Below are positions 1-10,883 of a DNA stretch of 64,000 bases, piece by piece. Location of the stretch: the NCBI RefSeq assembly GCF_009727065.1, contig NZ_WNLP01000007.1, forward strand, positions 1-64,000. The letters are read 5' to 3'. A program made the translations under genes and the position numbers. Source of the DNA: Bifidobacterium canis (GTDB taxonomy: Bacteria; Actinomycetota; Actinomycetes; Actinomycetales; Bifidobacteriaceae). How positions within the stretch are numbered: position 1 is the first letter of the stretch; the number at the start of each line of letters is the position of its first letter. A model generated the notes under the pieces. The model saw only the letters and a program-made list of their open reading frames with translations. It had not been told where the DNA came from and made no database searches.

Positions 1-935
1 GAATTGATGTCGCTGCTTGCCCAGTATCTGGGAAGACTGCAAGATCACGAATATCAAATGCATATGTAATGGACCCTCATCGGCAAAGATTCTGCCCATA
101 TCCGCGGAACGATCACCGCTTCCATATGCTAAGTATGTTTGATTCGATTGAAATCCCCAATATGTATGACACCATTATCTGCTGTCATTTCTCCAATTGA
201 GCCAATAAGACCGCCTGATGACCTCATTTCAGAAGTGGTCATAGCCATAACAGCATATGTGCGCGATTGCCCGACCCAAGAAGCTTGGAAGCATCTCAAA
301 GGTATTGGACAATCCATTCACTTTTTCAGCGATATCATCTAGCTTATCTTTTCCTTGGGTATAAGCAGACTCGATCTGTTCAATATTCGGTTTTTCAAGG
401 AATCATATGCTTTTACTTGCTCTTGCAAAGACTTATTTGCTGAAGAAAGTTTCGGCTGCACCTCTACTACAGGCTGTAGATTGATACCATCAGAGTTTGA
501 TAAATCCGCATTCTTTAATGAGTTAAGCACATCAACAAATTCAGGAATAGACTTGCTGGCCAGATTATGAACAACCTCCGTCATACCTTGAACCGTGCTG
601 ATATCTGTTCCAATAAAAGGGATTTTCGCAGCGAAATTCCACAGTGAGCCATGTGCAATGGTATTTGCAGCCTGCGTTTCCTGCTGGATCTTCGGAATAT
701 CTTTATTAAGATCATCCAATGACGCACTACCATTGACATTAGTTGATAGACCACTCAACAAAGTTAACGCTTGGGTCTCATGATCCTTAACCTGCTCTGC
801 CTGTTTTACAAGTTTCATTCCACAGATGCCAGCCGCCGCAACAATTGCGGCAAGCACCGCGACGATGCCTACGATCCATGGCCAAACAACACGGCGTTTA
901 TGCACAGTGTGATGTGCTCTTGACCGACGAGTCAT
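1..935 (-). pseudogene. DUF4012-family membrane protein, frameshifted and cut by the window edge
   Basis: The intact N-terminal part (935 down to 339) has a basic tail, one membrane segment at about residues 19-41 and then an extracytoplasmic helical region. Family-like sequence continues by switching frame: a frame encoding LPSFLG is open at about 360-275, then the first frame resumes with RTYAVMAMTTSEMRSSGG, a core DUF4012 motif, and another frame reads on to base 1. At least three or four single-base shifts are needed (near 400 in an A/T run, near 275, near 130 and near 75). DUF4012 proteins are common in actinobacterial exopolysaccharide loci, but their biochemical role is unknown. It lies 65 bp downstream of the tyrosine kinase gene, in the same direction. 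The start has a GGAG-type ribosome site. Confidence 0.72.
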
Positions 936-1000
936 TGTAACTCCTTACACAGTAGGCGGATTCCTGAATGGAATCCGCCTATACACTGTCGTAATATCCC

Positions 1001-2475
1001 TTATTTCTTCAACCAGCGACGTTTCTTTGAGCGTTTCTCACTCTGAGTGGAATAGTAATAATAATTGCTGTTCTCAAGTGCTTTTTTATTCTCTTTGGCG
1101 CAATTTAGCACTATACCCGAAACCTGCATATCCAGAGTATCGAGTTCATCGGAAATTTCCCTGAGGTCACGCTTACGAGTCTGATTACGACGACTCACCA
1201 TCACCAACGATCCACCCTTGCGCACAAATATCACCGCATCATTCGCAACGACCATCGGGGCGGTATCAATCAACACATAATCATACTGTTGCAAAGCGTT
1301 CATTAACAATTCAGACATGATCGGAGAATTAAGTAACGTTGACGCGTTCGGTGGTTTAGGACCAGCGGGCATAACGTGTAAATTCGGTTTCCAAAAACGC
1401 TGTACCACATCGCGAACTGAAGCTTGACCTGAAAGTACGTGAGTTAAACCTGCATCGCCATCGATATTCAATTTCTTAGCGACCGACGGATGTCTCAGAT
1501 CAGCGTCGATCAAAAGAACTTTCGCGCCATTCTCCGCTAAAGCGGCAGCAATGTTACAGGACACAGTTGTTTTCCTTCAGATTCACCAGTCGAAGTGACG
1601 ACAATAAGCCGACAACTAGTTTCTGAAACGGGGGCAATAAATGAAAGATTTGTACGAACACGACGGAAATCTTCCGCAATAGGGCTTCCTGGTTCACTAA
1701 TCACCATTGGAGATGACCCCTCTAGCAGTTCATCTTCAGGAATTCGACCGATCGTTGGAGCATCGATATACTCACGTACATCATTGTCATCTTGAATCGT
1801 TGTAGAAAGGACATCCTTGAGCAGTGCAGCCATTATTCCAATAAACAAACCAACAATTACACCAACGAAAATATTCATTTTCCAATTTGGTGAACTTGGA
1901 GCATTCGGAACGGTGGCAGGTTGAACGATTGATAATTTTACAGTAGAACGCGCATCGTTAGTGTACAACGATTTTTCCACAACATTGCTTAGCGAACGCG
2001 CCACCGCATTGGCGATCTCTGCTGCTTGTTTCCCATCAGTACTTGTAACGGAAATATTTACAAATGCTGTGTTTTCTGGATTAACTACGGAAATCTCACT
2101 CGCCAGAGCTGAGACAGATATGTTAAGATTCAATTCATCAATTACTGGCTGCAATACAGATTGAGTGGTAGCCAAAGTCGGATATGACTTAATCTGACTC
2201 ATGATATAGCTACTGCCATTATTTGGGCTGCAGAATTAGAATCTTGACTGGAATCATTATATGTTGCAAAAGCTTGGTACCAGTTGTGTATTTTACGGGA
2301 GACATTGCGCTAAAATACACGTTGCCGTTAAGATTGCAACGAATACAACGACAATTGTTGCAATGTGTTTGCGCAAAATACTGAATAGGTCGGCTAGCGT
2401 TACGCTACTTCCAGCAGATCGAGCTGAACCGTTTAACGTCCCTATTGCTTGTTGCTCTACAGCATTTTCAGCCAT
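1001..2475 (-). pseudogene. Polysaccharide chain-length regulator / BY-kinase (Wzz-CpsD fusion type), frameshifted
   Basis: Three open pieces join into one bacterial tyrosine kinase of about 490 residues. The N-terminal piece (2475-2293) has a cytoplasmic tail and a first membrane helix. The middle piece (2202-1537) has the extracytoplasmic Wzz domain, a proline-rich second helix (VGVIVGLFIGIMAALL) and the start of Walker A (STGESEGK). The last piece (1564-1001) resumes with TTVSCNIAAALAE, Walker A' (LLIDADLR), Walker B (YVLIDTAP) and a C-terminal tyrosine cluster (NYYYY). One base is missing in the A run of the Walker A lysine codon (about 1555); further shifts lie near 2205 and between 2240 and 2300. 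The expected role is control of exopolysaccharide chain length and export by Tyr autophosphorylation. Confidence 0.8.
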
Positions 2476-2721
2476 ATAAGTACATTCCCATCCAACTTAA
2501 AGGACTGATCTGCATCAGATTTCCCTTCATTGTTTACAGAATCAATCCTTACCACTCTCTTCAAACAATTATCAATATTATGCTACATATTAATCTCGAC
2601 CATGAAATAATCTCGGTCTAATATGAAAAGAAGTTAGTCGATAGATGTAGATATTTATACAAACTAATTATAGTTTGCTAAAGGCTCATACATTTTATCG
2701 ATAAAACAAATCAGCACATTG

Positions 2722-5008
2722 CTAGACCGTTAATCCAATGAACCAGCTGCGCACAGTGGCATACAGATCCGGGCAGAGCAGCTTCCATTCGCAAATGCGG
2801 CCACTCACGAACATGCCAAACAGATTGATGAGAATCGTCAGGAAGACCAGTACCAGCAACACAATGCGGAAAATACGGAACGCGATCACTTGAGTGTTCT
2901 GCGCATCCTGCTGATTTGCCAACACGGTTGAACTCGAACCAGTGGTGTCAAGCGCGTCGTTTTGCGCGGGGATATTGTCTCGCAAAGCAGTATCACATGC
3001 GAATACCGTCAAAGCAGTGGTGAGCATCAGCAGATATCCGAAATCGCCGTAGTAGCGCATCGAGGTGCCGCACTTGTAGCAGTCGAACAGCACGACGATC
3101 AACGTGAACGTCACCATCATCACCGTCATACCCCATGCTTTGTGCGCACGGAGCTGCTTGCGCAACGCAATGAACAGCAACGCGAGGATGGCGACCGGAT
3201 AGATGGCGAAGAATCCTCCGAGCGATCCTTCTTGCGGGGAGGATATCGCCGTGTCGACGGTAGTGAGGAACGGGAAGGCTGCCGTTGTGCTTAACGGCTG
3301 GAACAGCTGGTTGAACATTTCGGCAGGCAGAATGTACAGCGACGATTTACGCGTGGTCATGTCGAAGCTGGTGAGATTGTAGTTCGCACCAAAATCGAGG
3401 AATGATCCGAAACGAACGCGGTTGTAGATCAGCAATGGCACCGTCACTACGACGAATGGCACAAGTGCGCCGATGGTCGCGCCGAGTCCCTTACGCGAGA
3501 ACAGTGTACGATGCTTGGTGATCTGCGGCCAGAACATTGGGAATGCAAGGAAGCAGGCGACCATGAACTGCGGTCGCGAACCGAGATTCAACGCCATGCA
3601 CAATGAACCGATGGTCACCCATAGTGCCGAAACCGTGCCATTTGGCCGCTTGGAAATCTGCCAGAACCAGAAGTCCCATAAGTACCAAGGCGATCGAGCA
3701 CGCCATAGGCACACCGTAGAACGACGTGCTATGCACATAGACGAACAGATTCGTGCCGATGTTGAACCCGATGATGGTCAGCCAGACGGAACCGAGGGTC
3801 GCCGATGGGAAGTAGTCACGCGCCAAGCGGCGAACAAGCAAGGTTCCGAAGGTCACGGCGAGAATGGAGAATACGCCAATAACAGCCCAGGTCGGCATCC
3901 ATTTGCCGGTGATGAGCTGATATGGAACGAGCGTGAGCACCGCTGGCACCACGCCGAAATAGCTGTAGTAGTGCCCGTTATAGTAGGCGTGATCCCAGAA
4001 GTATTGGCGACTTCCCGAACCCATGAGGGCATAGCGGTCGTCGGCTGAATATGGGTTTGCCATCGTTTCAAGCGAGTGGTCGACTGGCAGGTCGAGCCAT
4101 GTATGCCCATGCACCAATGCGTCCGCGAGTCTTTGATATGGTTCAGTATCTTCCCAATGCCAGTGAGAAGTGTTCAAGCCGTAATAGACTCGCCGCGTGG
4201 TGTATGCGATGAGTACGATGAGCACCGACCATGCAACGATATAGGCGGCTAAACATATATTCTGGCGAACGATCGAAGTGCCAGCTTGCTTTCGCCAAAC
4301 GCGCGCTGACGGCCGGAACACCACAAAGAAACCGATAAGGATTATTTCCGCGAGAAGTCTGAATGGATTGATCGTGAAGGCTATATGCGGATTGACTTCC
4401 AGATGGTCGAAGCGTACGGCATTCCCCTTACCGTTCTGGAAGGTTATGCGCACAGCCGTGGACTCATAGGTCTTGAGCTTTTTACCGAATAACAGATACT
4501 GGGTGCGCGGGTTGCTGCTGTATTCCAGCGTGTTACGAAAGTCTCCCCAAACGCCATCACTAGATGTTGATTGGATCCATTCCTTATCGGAGTTCGCCGC
4601 AGCGATATCGTTAACGGAAATGACGGCATTCGAGAAATGGTTACGTGACGAAGGCTCCGAATCCTCACTTTCTGAAGTGGCGACGACTCTTACGCTCTTA
4701 ACGTTTACCGCTCCATTCGCCGTACCTGGCCGATGCACCTGCACTGTGATCGTTGCTTTGTCTGGGTCGACAATCGTGTACTTGTCATTGCCCTGCGCTT
4801 CGAGCCCTTCACCGATTTGCACGGCACCGGTTTCGACTGGTTCCGCGCGTTGTGTGCGCCAGTGCCCGAGATTGAAGAAGCCGAGCTCGAACACCGCTAC
4901 AACGATGACGGCGATGATGCACGCTCTCCAGAAACTCCAGTCTGGCATTTTCTTCACGGAAACACTGCGTTTCTTCACACTTGGAGCAGCAACACCTGTC
5001 TGACTCAT
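2722..5008 (-). pseudogene. Polytopic GT-C-like membrane protein of the exopolysaccharide cluster, one frameshift
   Basis: Two overlapping open pieces (5008-3491 and 3738-2722) form a protein of about 760 residues with one single-base shift near 3640-3665. There is one N-terminal membrane helix, a beta-rich extracytoplasmic region of about 180 residues, then roughly ten more helices. The stretch ending EDTEPYQRLADAL and the following WDHAYYNGHYYSYFG resemble uncharacterised GT-C-fold transferases in actinobacterial cell-wall and exopolysaccharide loci; substrate cannot be told. I chose the ATG at 5008 because GAGGA lies 5-6 bases upstream; the GTG at 5020 is less likely. A perfect 17 bp inverted repeat sits just upstream (5024-5060). 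Confidence 0.6.
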
Positions 5009-5023
5009 AAGTATCCTCACATA

Positions 5024-5060
5024 AATAATACAGATCTATAGAATATAGATCTGTATTATT
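5024..5060. repeat. Perfect 17 bp inverted repeat with a 3-base loop
   Basis: Arms at 5024-5040 and 5044-5060 pair perfectly around GAA and contain AGATCTATA. The repeat lies between the stop of the GT2 gene (5096) and the ribosome site of the membrane-protein gene. It is AT-rich. It could be a terminator or attenuator for the minus-strand transcript, or an operator. Confidence 0.75.
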
Positions 5061-5095
5061 CGACAATAATATTAATTAAATAAATAAGTAAATAT

Positions 5096-6096
5096 TTATT
5101 TCTTTTCGCTAGGTTTAGACTCGTGCTGAGAATAATTAGTAAAGGTTTCGCTGACACTCGGCTGATGGTGAGAAGTGGCGGCATACGTCTGCGCCATAAA
5201 CGCGAAACGCGACCGATCTCTGCGCGCCATAACCGTCAAAATAAGCCCGGTAAAGAGGGAAATAACGCCGATGACCATCAGCATTGTCGCGCCAATCAGC
5301 AGTGGGAAACGGCGAACTTGCCCTGTCTGCGCGAATTCAATGCACACCCAGAGCGCCAGACCGAAGCCAACGCCGCCGATAATCACGCCGGCTGTGCCGA
5401 AGAACGGCAGCGGGCGGTTCTCGTAAACGAGCCGGAAATCATGTTGAGCACTTTCGCGCCGTCCGAGAACGTGCTCAACTTACTCTCACTACCCTCAATG
5501 CGATCGCGGTATTGCACCGGCACTTCGGTCACGCGTATCTTGTGATCAAGCGCGAAGATCGTCATTTCGGTTTCGATTTCGAAGCCGTTCGCCATGACGG
5601 CATACGATTTTGCGAACAGGTTGTTGAATGCGCGGTATCCGCTCATCACATCGCGAATCTGGGCATGGAACGTGTGATTGATCACCGAGCGAACAAGCCG
5701 GTTGCCTGAATTGTGGAACGGGCGTTTGTTTTCTGTGAAATAAGTGGAAGACAGCCTATCGCCGACCACCATGTCCCAACCATTGTCGAGCGAGTCCAGC
5801 AATGCGTGCACGTCTTGAGCGGGGTAAGTGTCGTCGCCGTCCACGAGCACATATCGGTCAGCATCTATATCGCGCAGCATTCTGCGCAAAACGTTGCCTT
5901 TACCGCGTTCTGGAGCCAAGCGCACAATAGCTCCGGCAGCCGCTGCGATTTCGGAAGTCCTGTCGTCGCTCGCGTTGTCGTACACATAAATCTGAGCGTC
6001 AGGAAGTTCCCGCCTAAAATCCTCGACGACCTTGCCGATAGTCTTCTCTTCATTGAGGCAAGGTATAAGAACTGCAGTAGTCTGATTGGCGGTCAC
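5096..6096 (-). pseudogene. GT2 family glycosyltransferase (dolichyl-phosphate mannose synthase-like) with two C-terminal membrane helices, one frameshift
   Basis: The N-terminal piece (6096-5383) is a GT-A transferase: VLIPCLNEEKTIG at the nucleotide-binding strand, YDNASDDRT, and the metal-binding DGDDTYPA. After the family motif for GSESKLSTFSDG the frame changes near 5430; the other frame encodes FRLVYENRPLPFFG and then two membrane helices (5386-5096). One missing base explains this. The full protein would be about 332 residues. The expected role is transfer of a sugar from a nucleotide sugar to polyprenyl phosphate for the neighbouring GT-C-like protein. The start is a GTG at 6096 with AAGGAA upstream. 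Confidence 0.8.
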
Positions 6097-6780
6097 ACTG
6101 GGTTCCTTTCAATATATAGGGCTCCCCATCGCCCTATAATTCTCTCTTCTTCGTAGTGACGCGTAGGTATTGCGCATCGCAGTGTTGAACAGCAACAACA
6201 GTTCGCCGTTCGCACCCGAGTCTACTATGCCCAGTGGTCGGAACTTACACAGTTTTATGCTCAATGCCGATGGCGGAAATAGGTCTTCATCCGCACTCCT
6301 CCAAAAGTGTGCATGCTATTGCAAAGCCATAGACAACATGCGCAATAAGTAGGAGCTTATAGTCATATCATCTAACAGACATCGGCAATATGCACAGATT
6401 TAAGCGCCTCTATAGTCATGCTGTCTAAGGACTTTGGACAACATGCACAGATAGCGCTATCCTAGCGCGCATATTGTCGCAAGCGATTAGACAACATGCA
6501 CGGAAACAGAGCTATTGATAGTCGAGTTGTCCCAAAAACACAAACAACATGACCGCAGAAGCTGCGCATTCATGCACGCGACATATATAAGAACAGCTAA
6601 CGACTGCCGTAAGAACTCCAGCCTAACGCCCTGCACTCTCTATATATACGATCGGCGCACCACCCGAGATGCGACGCCAATAATGTGACCGCCTAAGAAG
6701 AGGTAAAACCATGCTTGAGACTGCAGAATAAAAGCATAGTAGTCAATAATGCCGTATAGCGTACAGCAAACAGTCTTTCC
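6097..6780. other. Gene-free interval with a repeat array
   Basis: I see no convincing gene in this stretch. It lies upstream of the GT2 start and downstream of the Abi gene and holds the 53 bp array listed next. Confidence 0.6.
6307..6579. repeat. Tandem array, 53 bp period, five units (dyad family C)
   Basis: The core ACAACATGC or a one- or two-base variant starts at 6333, 6385, 6438, 6491 and 6544, giving spacings of 52, 53, 53 and 53. Upstream of each core is a rough complement of it (GCATATTGTCGCAAG before GATTAGACAACATGC), so each unit can form a stem. The remaining 20 or so bases of each unit differ. The same family appears at 29954-30255. Confidence 0.85.
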
Positions 6781-7901
6781 CTATTTCTTTGATTCGAACA
6801 TCTGCTGCATAGGGTTTTTAGTTTTAATAGGCTGCGGGCGCGTATGAAGAATCTTGTTCTTCATAAAATCATCCTTATGCAGTTCAATGTATTCCACAGT
6901 TAGGTTGGAAACAAGCTCTATTGACTGCATCGTTTCAGTCAATATCGGGCATGCGCTCATCTCAGAGTAGCGATGATACCGCTCCATTCTTCCTACAAAA
7001 GTTTTAATTTTTTCTCCAACACTGTTGCGAATCCCAGTACTGTCCACCAAAATCAAGAACGCCATAAGTGTGCATGCATAATCATGCACCAAGGGGTATT
7101 TTCTCGCTGCTGAATACACAGAACGAAGTTCCATATCTGAACGACCAAGCAAACCGAAAAGATTCTTCAAGCAATTCTGCAGGTACTCAGTTAAGTTTAT
7201 TTTTCACTAATGCCGATTAACAAGCAGTTATTATGCGCTGCTGCATTCCTCAAAAGACGTACCGATTTATTGAAATGGGTGACGTTATCCTTCAGATTAG
7301 AGCGTTTCAAATAGAAGCTATACAATTTACACAGGTCGTTAAAACTGACTACCTCCCATAAATTCCATATGGCTGGATCAGAGCAATACTTCTGAATCAT
7401 CCCGTCAGTGTATGGCGAATAATGGTAGATGCTGCTGCTTTTGTAATCTCCGTTGAAAACATAGCGGCCATCAGTATCGAAAGCACGGACGACTTCATAG
7501 CCGTCCTCGTTTGGATCTTGCATAAGAAGATCATTGAACCGAATTTTTAGAGCATGCTCTATATTGAGGCAAATGGTTCGAAGGAGCTCACGAAGACGGC
7601 AGTCAATAGTAGACAAGTCAGCGAGATAAGCAAAATCCAGATCATTATACCTATCACCAGTTTTGGTGAAATTATTCTCAAATGCTTTGAGTTTGAAAAA
7701 GTATGTATTCGATTCAAGAAATGCTGCCGCTTTATCTTCACTATACTTTTCGAAAGCAACACCGTGCCTCTTCAACGAGGCGATCTGCTCAGCAACAGTC
7801 AATTTCTTTTTCATTGTTCCATAATAACCAACGGGGCGCATTCCGTAAGGAACCGCCCCGCCTGGTGTATCCTTACTCAATGAGTAAGGCCTTTTGTTCA
7901 T
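6781..7901 (-). pseudogene. Abi_2 (AbiD/AbiF) family abortive-infection protein, one frameshift
   Basis: The N-terminal piece (7901-7197) carries Abi_2 features: KKLTVAEQIASLKRHGV, YFFKLKAFE, and near its end RLLRNAAAHNN, the RxxxxHN-like motif of this HEPN-related family. It stops after SEK. Adding one A to the AAAA run near 7200 continues in frame as INLTEYLQNCLKNLFGLLGR into the second piece (7170-6781). The total is about 370 residues. Translation may start at 7901 or at the internal Met at 7814 (MKKKLTVAEQ), which fits the family start better. Family members abort phage infection; the target here is unknown. The gene is alone and of lower GC than its neighbours, which suggests transfer. 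Confidence 0.8.
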
Positions 7902-8013
7902 GTAAAGGAAAACTTACACCTTCAAAAAGAAGTTGTCAATATTCACTTTTCAATAAAACGATGATTACTTATGCAACATATAGTTATCATCGGCGTGTCC
8001 TTATTTAAGGTCA

Positions 8014-8997
8014 TTACAGCCGAGCGACTTGCACGCCCTGCGTATCGACGTTGAGGTGCAGCACCTTCCAGTGACCGGAAGCCAACTGCGCGGCGGCGAT
8101 CTGGTTGAGTTCCTCGGTCGCGTCGCCGTTGTGCAGCACGCACACGCACGGGCCAGCGCCCGAGACGAATGCCGCGTAGCCGTTTGCGCGCAGCAGGTCG
8201 ATGAGTTCGGCGGAAGGTTGCATCAGCGGAGCGCGGTAGCTCTGGTGCAGTTTGTCTTGAGTCGCGGTGAACAGCAGCGTGTTCGGATCCTGCTGCTGCG
8301 CAAGTGCGCTTGGATTCATAGCGCCGATGAGCAGTCCCACGCGCGACACGTCGAAAATCGCGTCCTTGTATGGCACAACGGTGGGCAGCGCCTCGCGAGC
8401 CTCGCGGGTGGAAAGCTCGAAGTCAGGTACGAACACGGAAGCGCGCACGCCCGGGTCGACCAAGTAATTCACCGATCTGAAGCCGGTGTTCACCACGTCG
8501 CCCTGAATAATCTGCTGCTGGCCTTCCTCAGTCCACGAGACTGTCATGCCGCCATACACCGCCGGCGCCACGTTGTCGGGGTGTCCTTCGAGATCAGCTG
8601 CATACTGGAAGATCACATCGCGGTCGAGCTCGCCGTCGTGCGCGAACGCGTATGCCGCCGAAATGCCGGCGACGATCGCCTCGGCCGAGGAACCCATGCC
8701 TCGCGCCTGCGGAATGTTGTTGTGAGCTTCCATGATGAACCCGCATTTGCTCAGTCCGAAACGTGAGCATGCGCGGCGGAACGTAGACACCACCAAGTGA
8801 GATTCGTCGCGCGGCAGTGTGTCTTCACCTTCGCCGGTGATCAGAATCTGCGCGGCCATGTTCAGCGGGTCAGTGCTGAGCGTGAACTCCAATTCGTCGT
8901 GATAGTCCAAAGCGAGCCCCACGGTGTCGAAACCGGAGCCAAGGTTGGCGCTGGTCGCCGGCACGCGAACGTGAACATTACGAGTCACCGGATCCAT
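8014..8997 (-). CDS. thrB: Homoserine kinase
   Basis: This 327-residue GHMP kinase phosphorylates L-homoserine with ATP to O-phosphohomoserine in threonine synthesis. GHMP motif 1 is PATSANLGSGFDTVGLAL at residues 13-30; the phosphate loop is PQARGMGSSAEA at about 96-107; motif 3 is AAFVSGAGPCV near residue 280. Length and motif order are normal. It lies downstream of hom in the same direction, but 214 bp and a good terminator separate them, so it may have its own promoter. The start is the ATG before DPVTRNVHVRVPATSANLG. Confidence 0.96.
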   Translation of the reverse strand: MDPVTRNVHVRVPATSANLGSGFDTVGLALDYHDELEFTLSTDPLNMAAQILITGEGEDTLPRDESHLVVSTFRRACSRFGLSKCGFIMEAHNNIPQARGMGSSAEAIVAGISAAYAFAHDGELDRDVIFQYAADLEGHPDNVAPAVYGGMTVSWTEEGQQQIIQGDVVNTGFRSVNYLVDPGVRASVFVPDFELSTREAREALPTVVPYKDAIFDVSRVGLLIGAMNPSALAQQQDPNTLLFTATQDKLHQSYRAPLMQPSAELIDLLRANGYAAFVSGAGPCVCVLHNGDATEELNQIAAAQLASGHWKVLHLNVDTQGVQVARL

Positions 8998-9110
8998 TCT
9001 TACATCCCTGTCTTCTCTGGTGATATCTTCTCTCGTGGTTGGTCAATATTTCCGTGGATTCTGCGGATTTCGCAGATACCGCGTGAACACTGACGCTCAC
9101 TGTAAAAAAT

Positions 9111-9144
9111 GTTTGACTCGCGCATATTTACGCGCGAGTCAAAC
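9111..9144 (-). terminator. Intrinsic terminator after hom
   Basis: A perfect 13 bp stem (GTTTGACTCGCGC and its complement) with an 8-base loop is followed on the minus strand by a run of six T. It lies between the hom stop and the thrB start. Confidence 0.85.
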
Positions 9145-9211
9145 ACATAGTAGCAGACTATAGGTAATTACTGAGTAGTACTTACTGTTAGTCGAACTAC
9201 TGATCGAACTA

Positions 9212-10519
9212 CTAGTCGAGCACTCGAATGATCGACGGTTCGCCAGTCACCGAGTCGAGCTTGCACACCGCTTCCACGGCGTCGCGCAACGTCGTCTCGT
9301 CGGTCATATGCGTCACGAGACGCAGCTGCTGAATCTCGCCGTCGTAGCCAGGCTCGGTTGCGGTCGGCTTGAGATCTTGGTTCACACCGTTGATTGAGAT
9401 GCCACGGTCGGCGAACTCTTTCGCCACCTGCAGCAGCACGCCCGGCTTGTCGTGAATCAGGAAGCGCACGGCGAAGCTCGCCTTCGCGGAGCTGAGCGGC
9501 GCGATCGGGTAGTCGTTATACATGCGGATTGCCGGGCCCGTGCAGCCCGCGGTGATGTGACGCGCGACGGTCACGATGTCTCCGACGACTGCGGAAGCGG
9601 TTGGCGCACCGCCGGCACCGCGGCCGTAGAACATGAGATCGTCCGCGTATTCGGCGCGCACGAAGACCGCGTTGAACGAGCCGTGCACCGAAGCGAGCGG
9701 GTGCTCCTGGCGAATAAGCGCAGGGTACACGCGCGCAGACACGCCATCGTCGGTGTGATCGACCACGGCGAGCAGCTTCACCACCTTGCCTTCGGCGGTG
9801 GCTGCGGCAATGTCGTCGGCGGTGATGTGCGTGATGCCTTCCACGGTCACGTCATCGATGCCCACGTTGGTGTGGAAACCAAGCGTCGCCATGATCGCGG
9901 CCTTGTTCGCGGCATCGTAGCCTTCGATGTCGCCGGTCGGGTCAGCTTCGGCATAACCCTTCTCCTGAGCTTCTTTGAGCGCGACGTCGAAATCGAGACC
10001 CTTCGTGGTCATCTCGTCAAGAATGTAGTTGGTCGTGCCGTTCACAATGCCGAGCATGCTCTTCACCTGATCGCCGACGAGTGACTCGCGCAGCGGGCGC
10101 ACAATCGGAATCGCGCCGCCCACGGCAGCTTCGAAGTAAATGTCAACATTGTTATCTTCAGCTGCTTTATACAGTTCCGGACCATACTTGGCGAGCAGCG
10201 CCTTGTTTGCAGTGACCACCGATGCGCCGTTGTTCAGTGCTTCGAGCACGAATGTGCGCGCGACGCCGGTGCCGCCGATCAGCTCGACCACAATATCCGC
10301 GTTCTTCACCACAGACATCGTGTCGGTAGTGAGCAAAGATTTGTCAATCCACGGGAAATTCACTTCATCTGGATCGAGGCACGCGATGCCAGACAATTCG
10401 ATCGGGCGGCCAATGCGCTGTGCGAGCTCATCTTGCTGCTCGACGAGCAAACGCGCGGTCTGCGAGCCAACGGTGCCTGCACCGAGGAGTCCTACTCGAA
10501 TCGGTTTTTGTTCTGCCAC
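9212..10519 (-). CDS. hom: Homoserine dehydrogenase
   Basis: The 435-residue cytosolic enzyme reduces aspartate semialdehyde to homoserine, the branch point for threonine and methionine. The NAD(P)-binding GLLGAGTVGS is at about residues 9-18. The catalytic domain has NKALLAKYG, GIVNGTTNYIL and EAQEKGYAEADPTGDIEG. A C-terminal ACT domain (FLIHDKPGVLLQVAKEF) should mediate threonine feedback. I chose the GTG at 10519 because AAGGAAAGGAACG lies just upstream and the protein then starts AEQKPIRVGLLG; the frame is open further but without family sequence. Upstream is the palindrome array separating it from lysA. Confidence 0.96.
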   Translation of the reverse strand: MAEQKPIRVGLLGAGTVGSQTARLLVEQQDELAQRIGRPIELSGIACLDPDEVNFPWIDKSLLTTDTMSVVKNADIVVELIGGTGVARTFVLEALNNGASVVTANKALLAKYGPELYKAAEDNNVDIYFEAAVGGAIPIVRPLRESLVGDQVKSMLGIVNGTTNYILDEMTTKGLDFDVALKEAQEKGYAEADPTGDIEGYDAANKAAIMATLGFHTNVGIDDVTVEGITHITADDIAAATAEGKVVKLLAVVDHTDDGVSARVYPALIRQEHPLASVHGSFNAVFVRAEYADDLMFYGRGAGGAPTASAVVGDIVTVARHITAGCTGPAIRMYNDYPIAPLSSAKASFAVRFLIHDKPGVLLQVAKEFADRGISINGVNQDLKPTATEPGYDGEIQQLRLVTHMTDETTLRDAVEAVCKLDSVTGEPSIIRVLD

Positions 10520-10883
10520 ATCCGTTCCTTTCCTTGCGGCGACGTTCACCCGCCATTGTACGTGTGCCGCTACCTTAGGTGGCACTGCGAGCTAGTAAAT
10601 ATGGACATGCTTGCTGCTGAGTTCGCGTTACGTTTTACTTCGCCTGCCAAATTACCCGCACCCAGCCTGTGGATTTACTCGCTACATTGCGAGCAGCTAT
10701 CCGGGAGAATTATCTTCCCCGGAGAATTATTCTCCCAGATATCGGTGCTCCAGATAGAGAATAATTCCCCCGCGGAGAATAATTCCCCCAGATACAAGCT
10801 TCCAAACCGGAGAATAATTCTCACCGGAGAATTATTCTCCCGCAGACAGGCGTTCTAGATAGAGAATAATTCTCCGGAATGGA
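10520..10883. other. hom-lysA intergenic region
   Basis: No gene is visible in this 364 bp gap. The part next to lysA is filled by the palindrome array described next; the rest is the presumed promoter region of hom. Confidence 0.6.
10700..10880. repeat. Array of GGAGAATAATTCTCC palindromes, 52-53 bp period
   Basis: Seven copies of a palindrome close to GGAGAATAATTCTCC begin (at GAGAA) at 10705, 10722, 10757, 10775, 10810, 10827 and 10862. Spacings alternate 17-18 and 35, so pairs of palindromes recur every 52-53 bp. The array begins 4 bp after the lysA stop and lies upstream of hom. It could be a stack of operator sites or a set of small hairpins in RNA. Confidence 0.9.
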
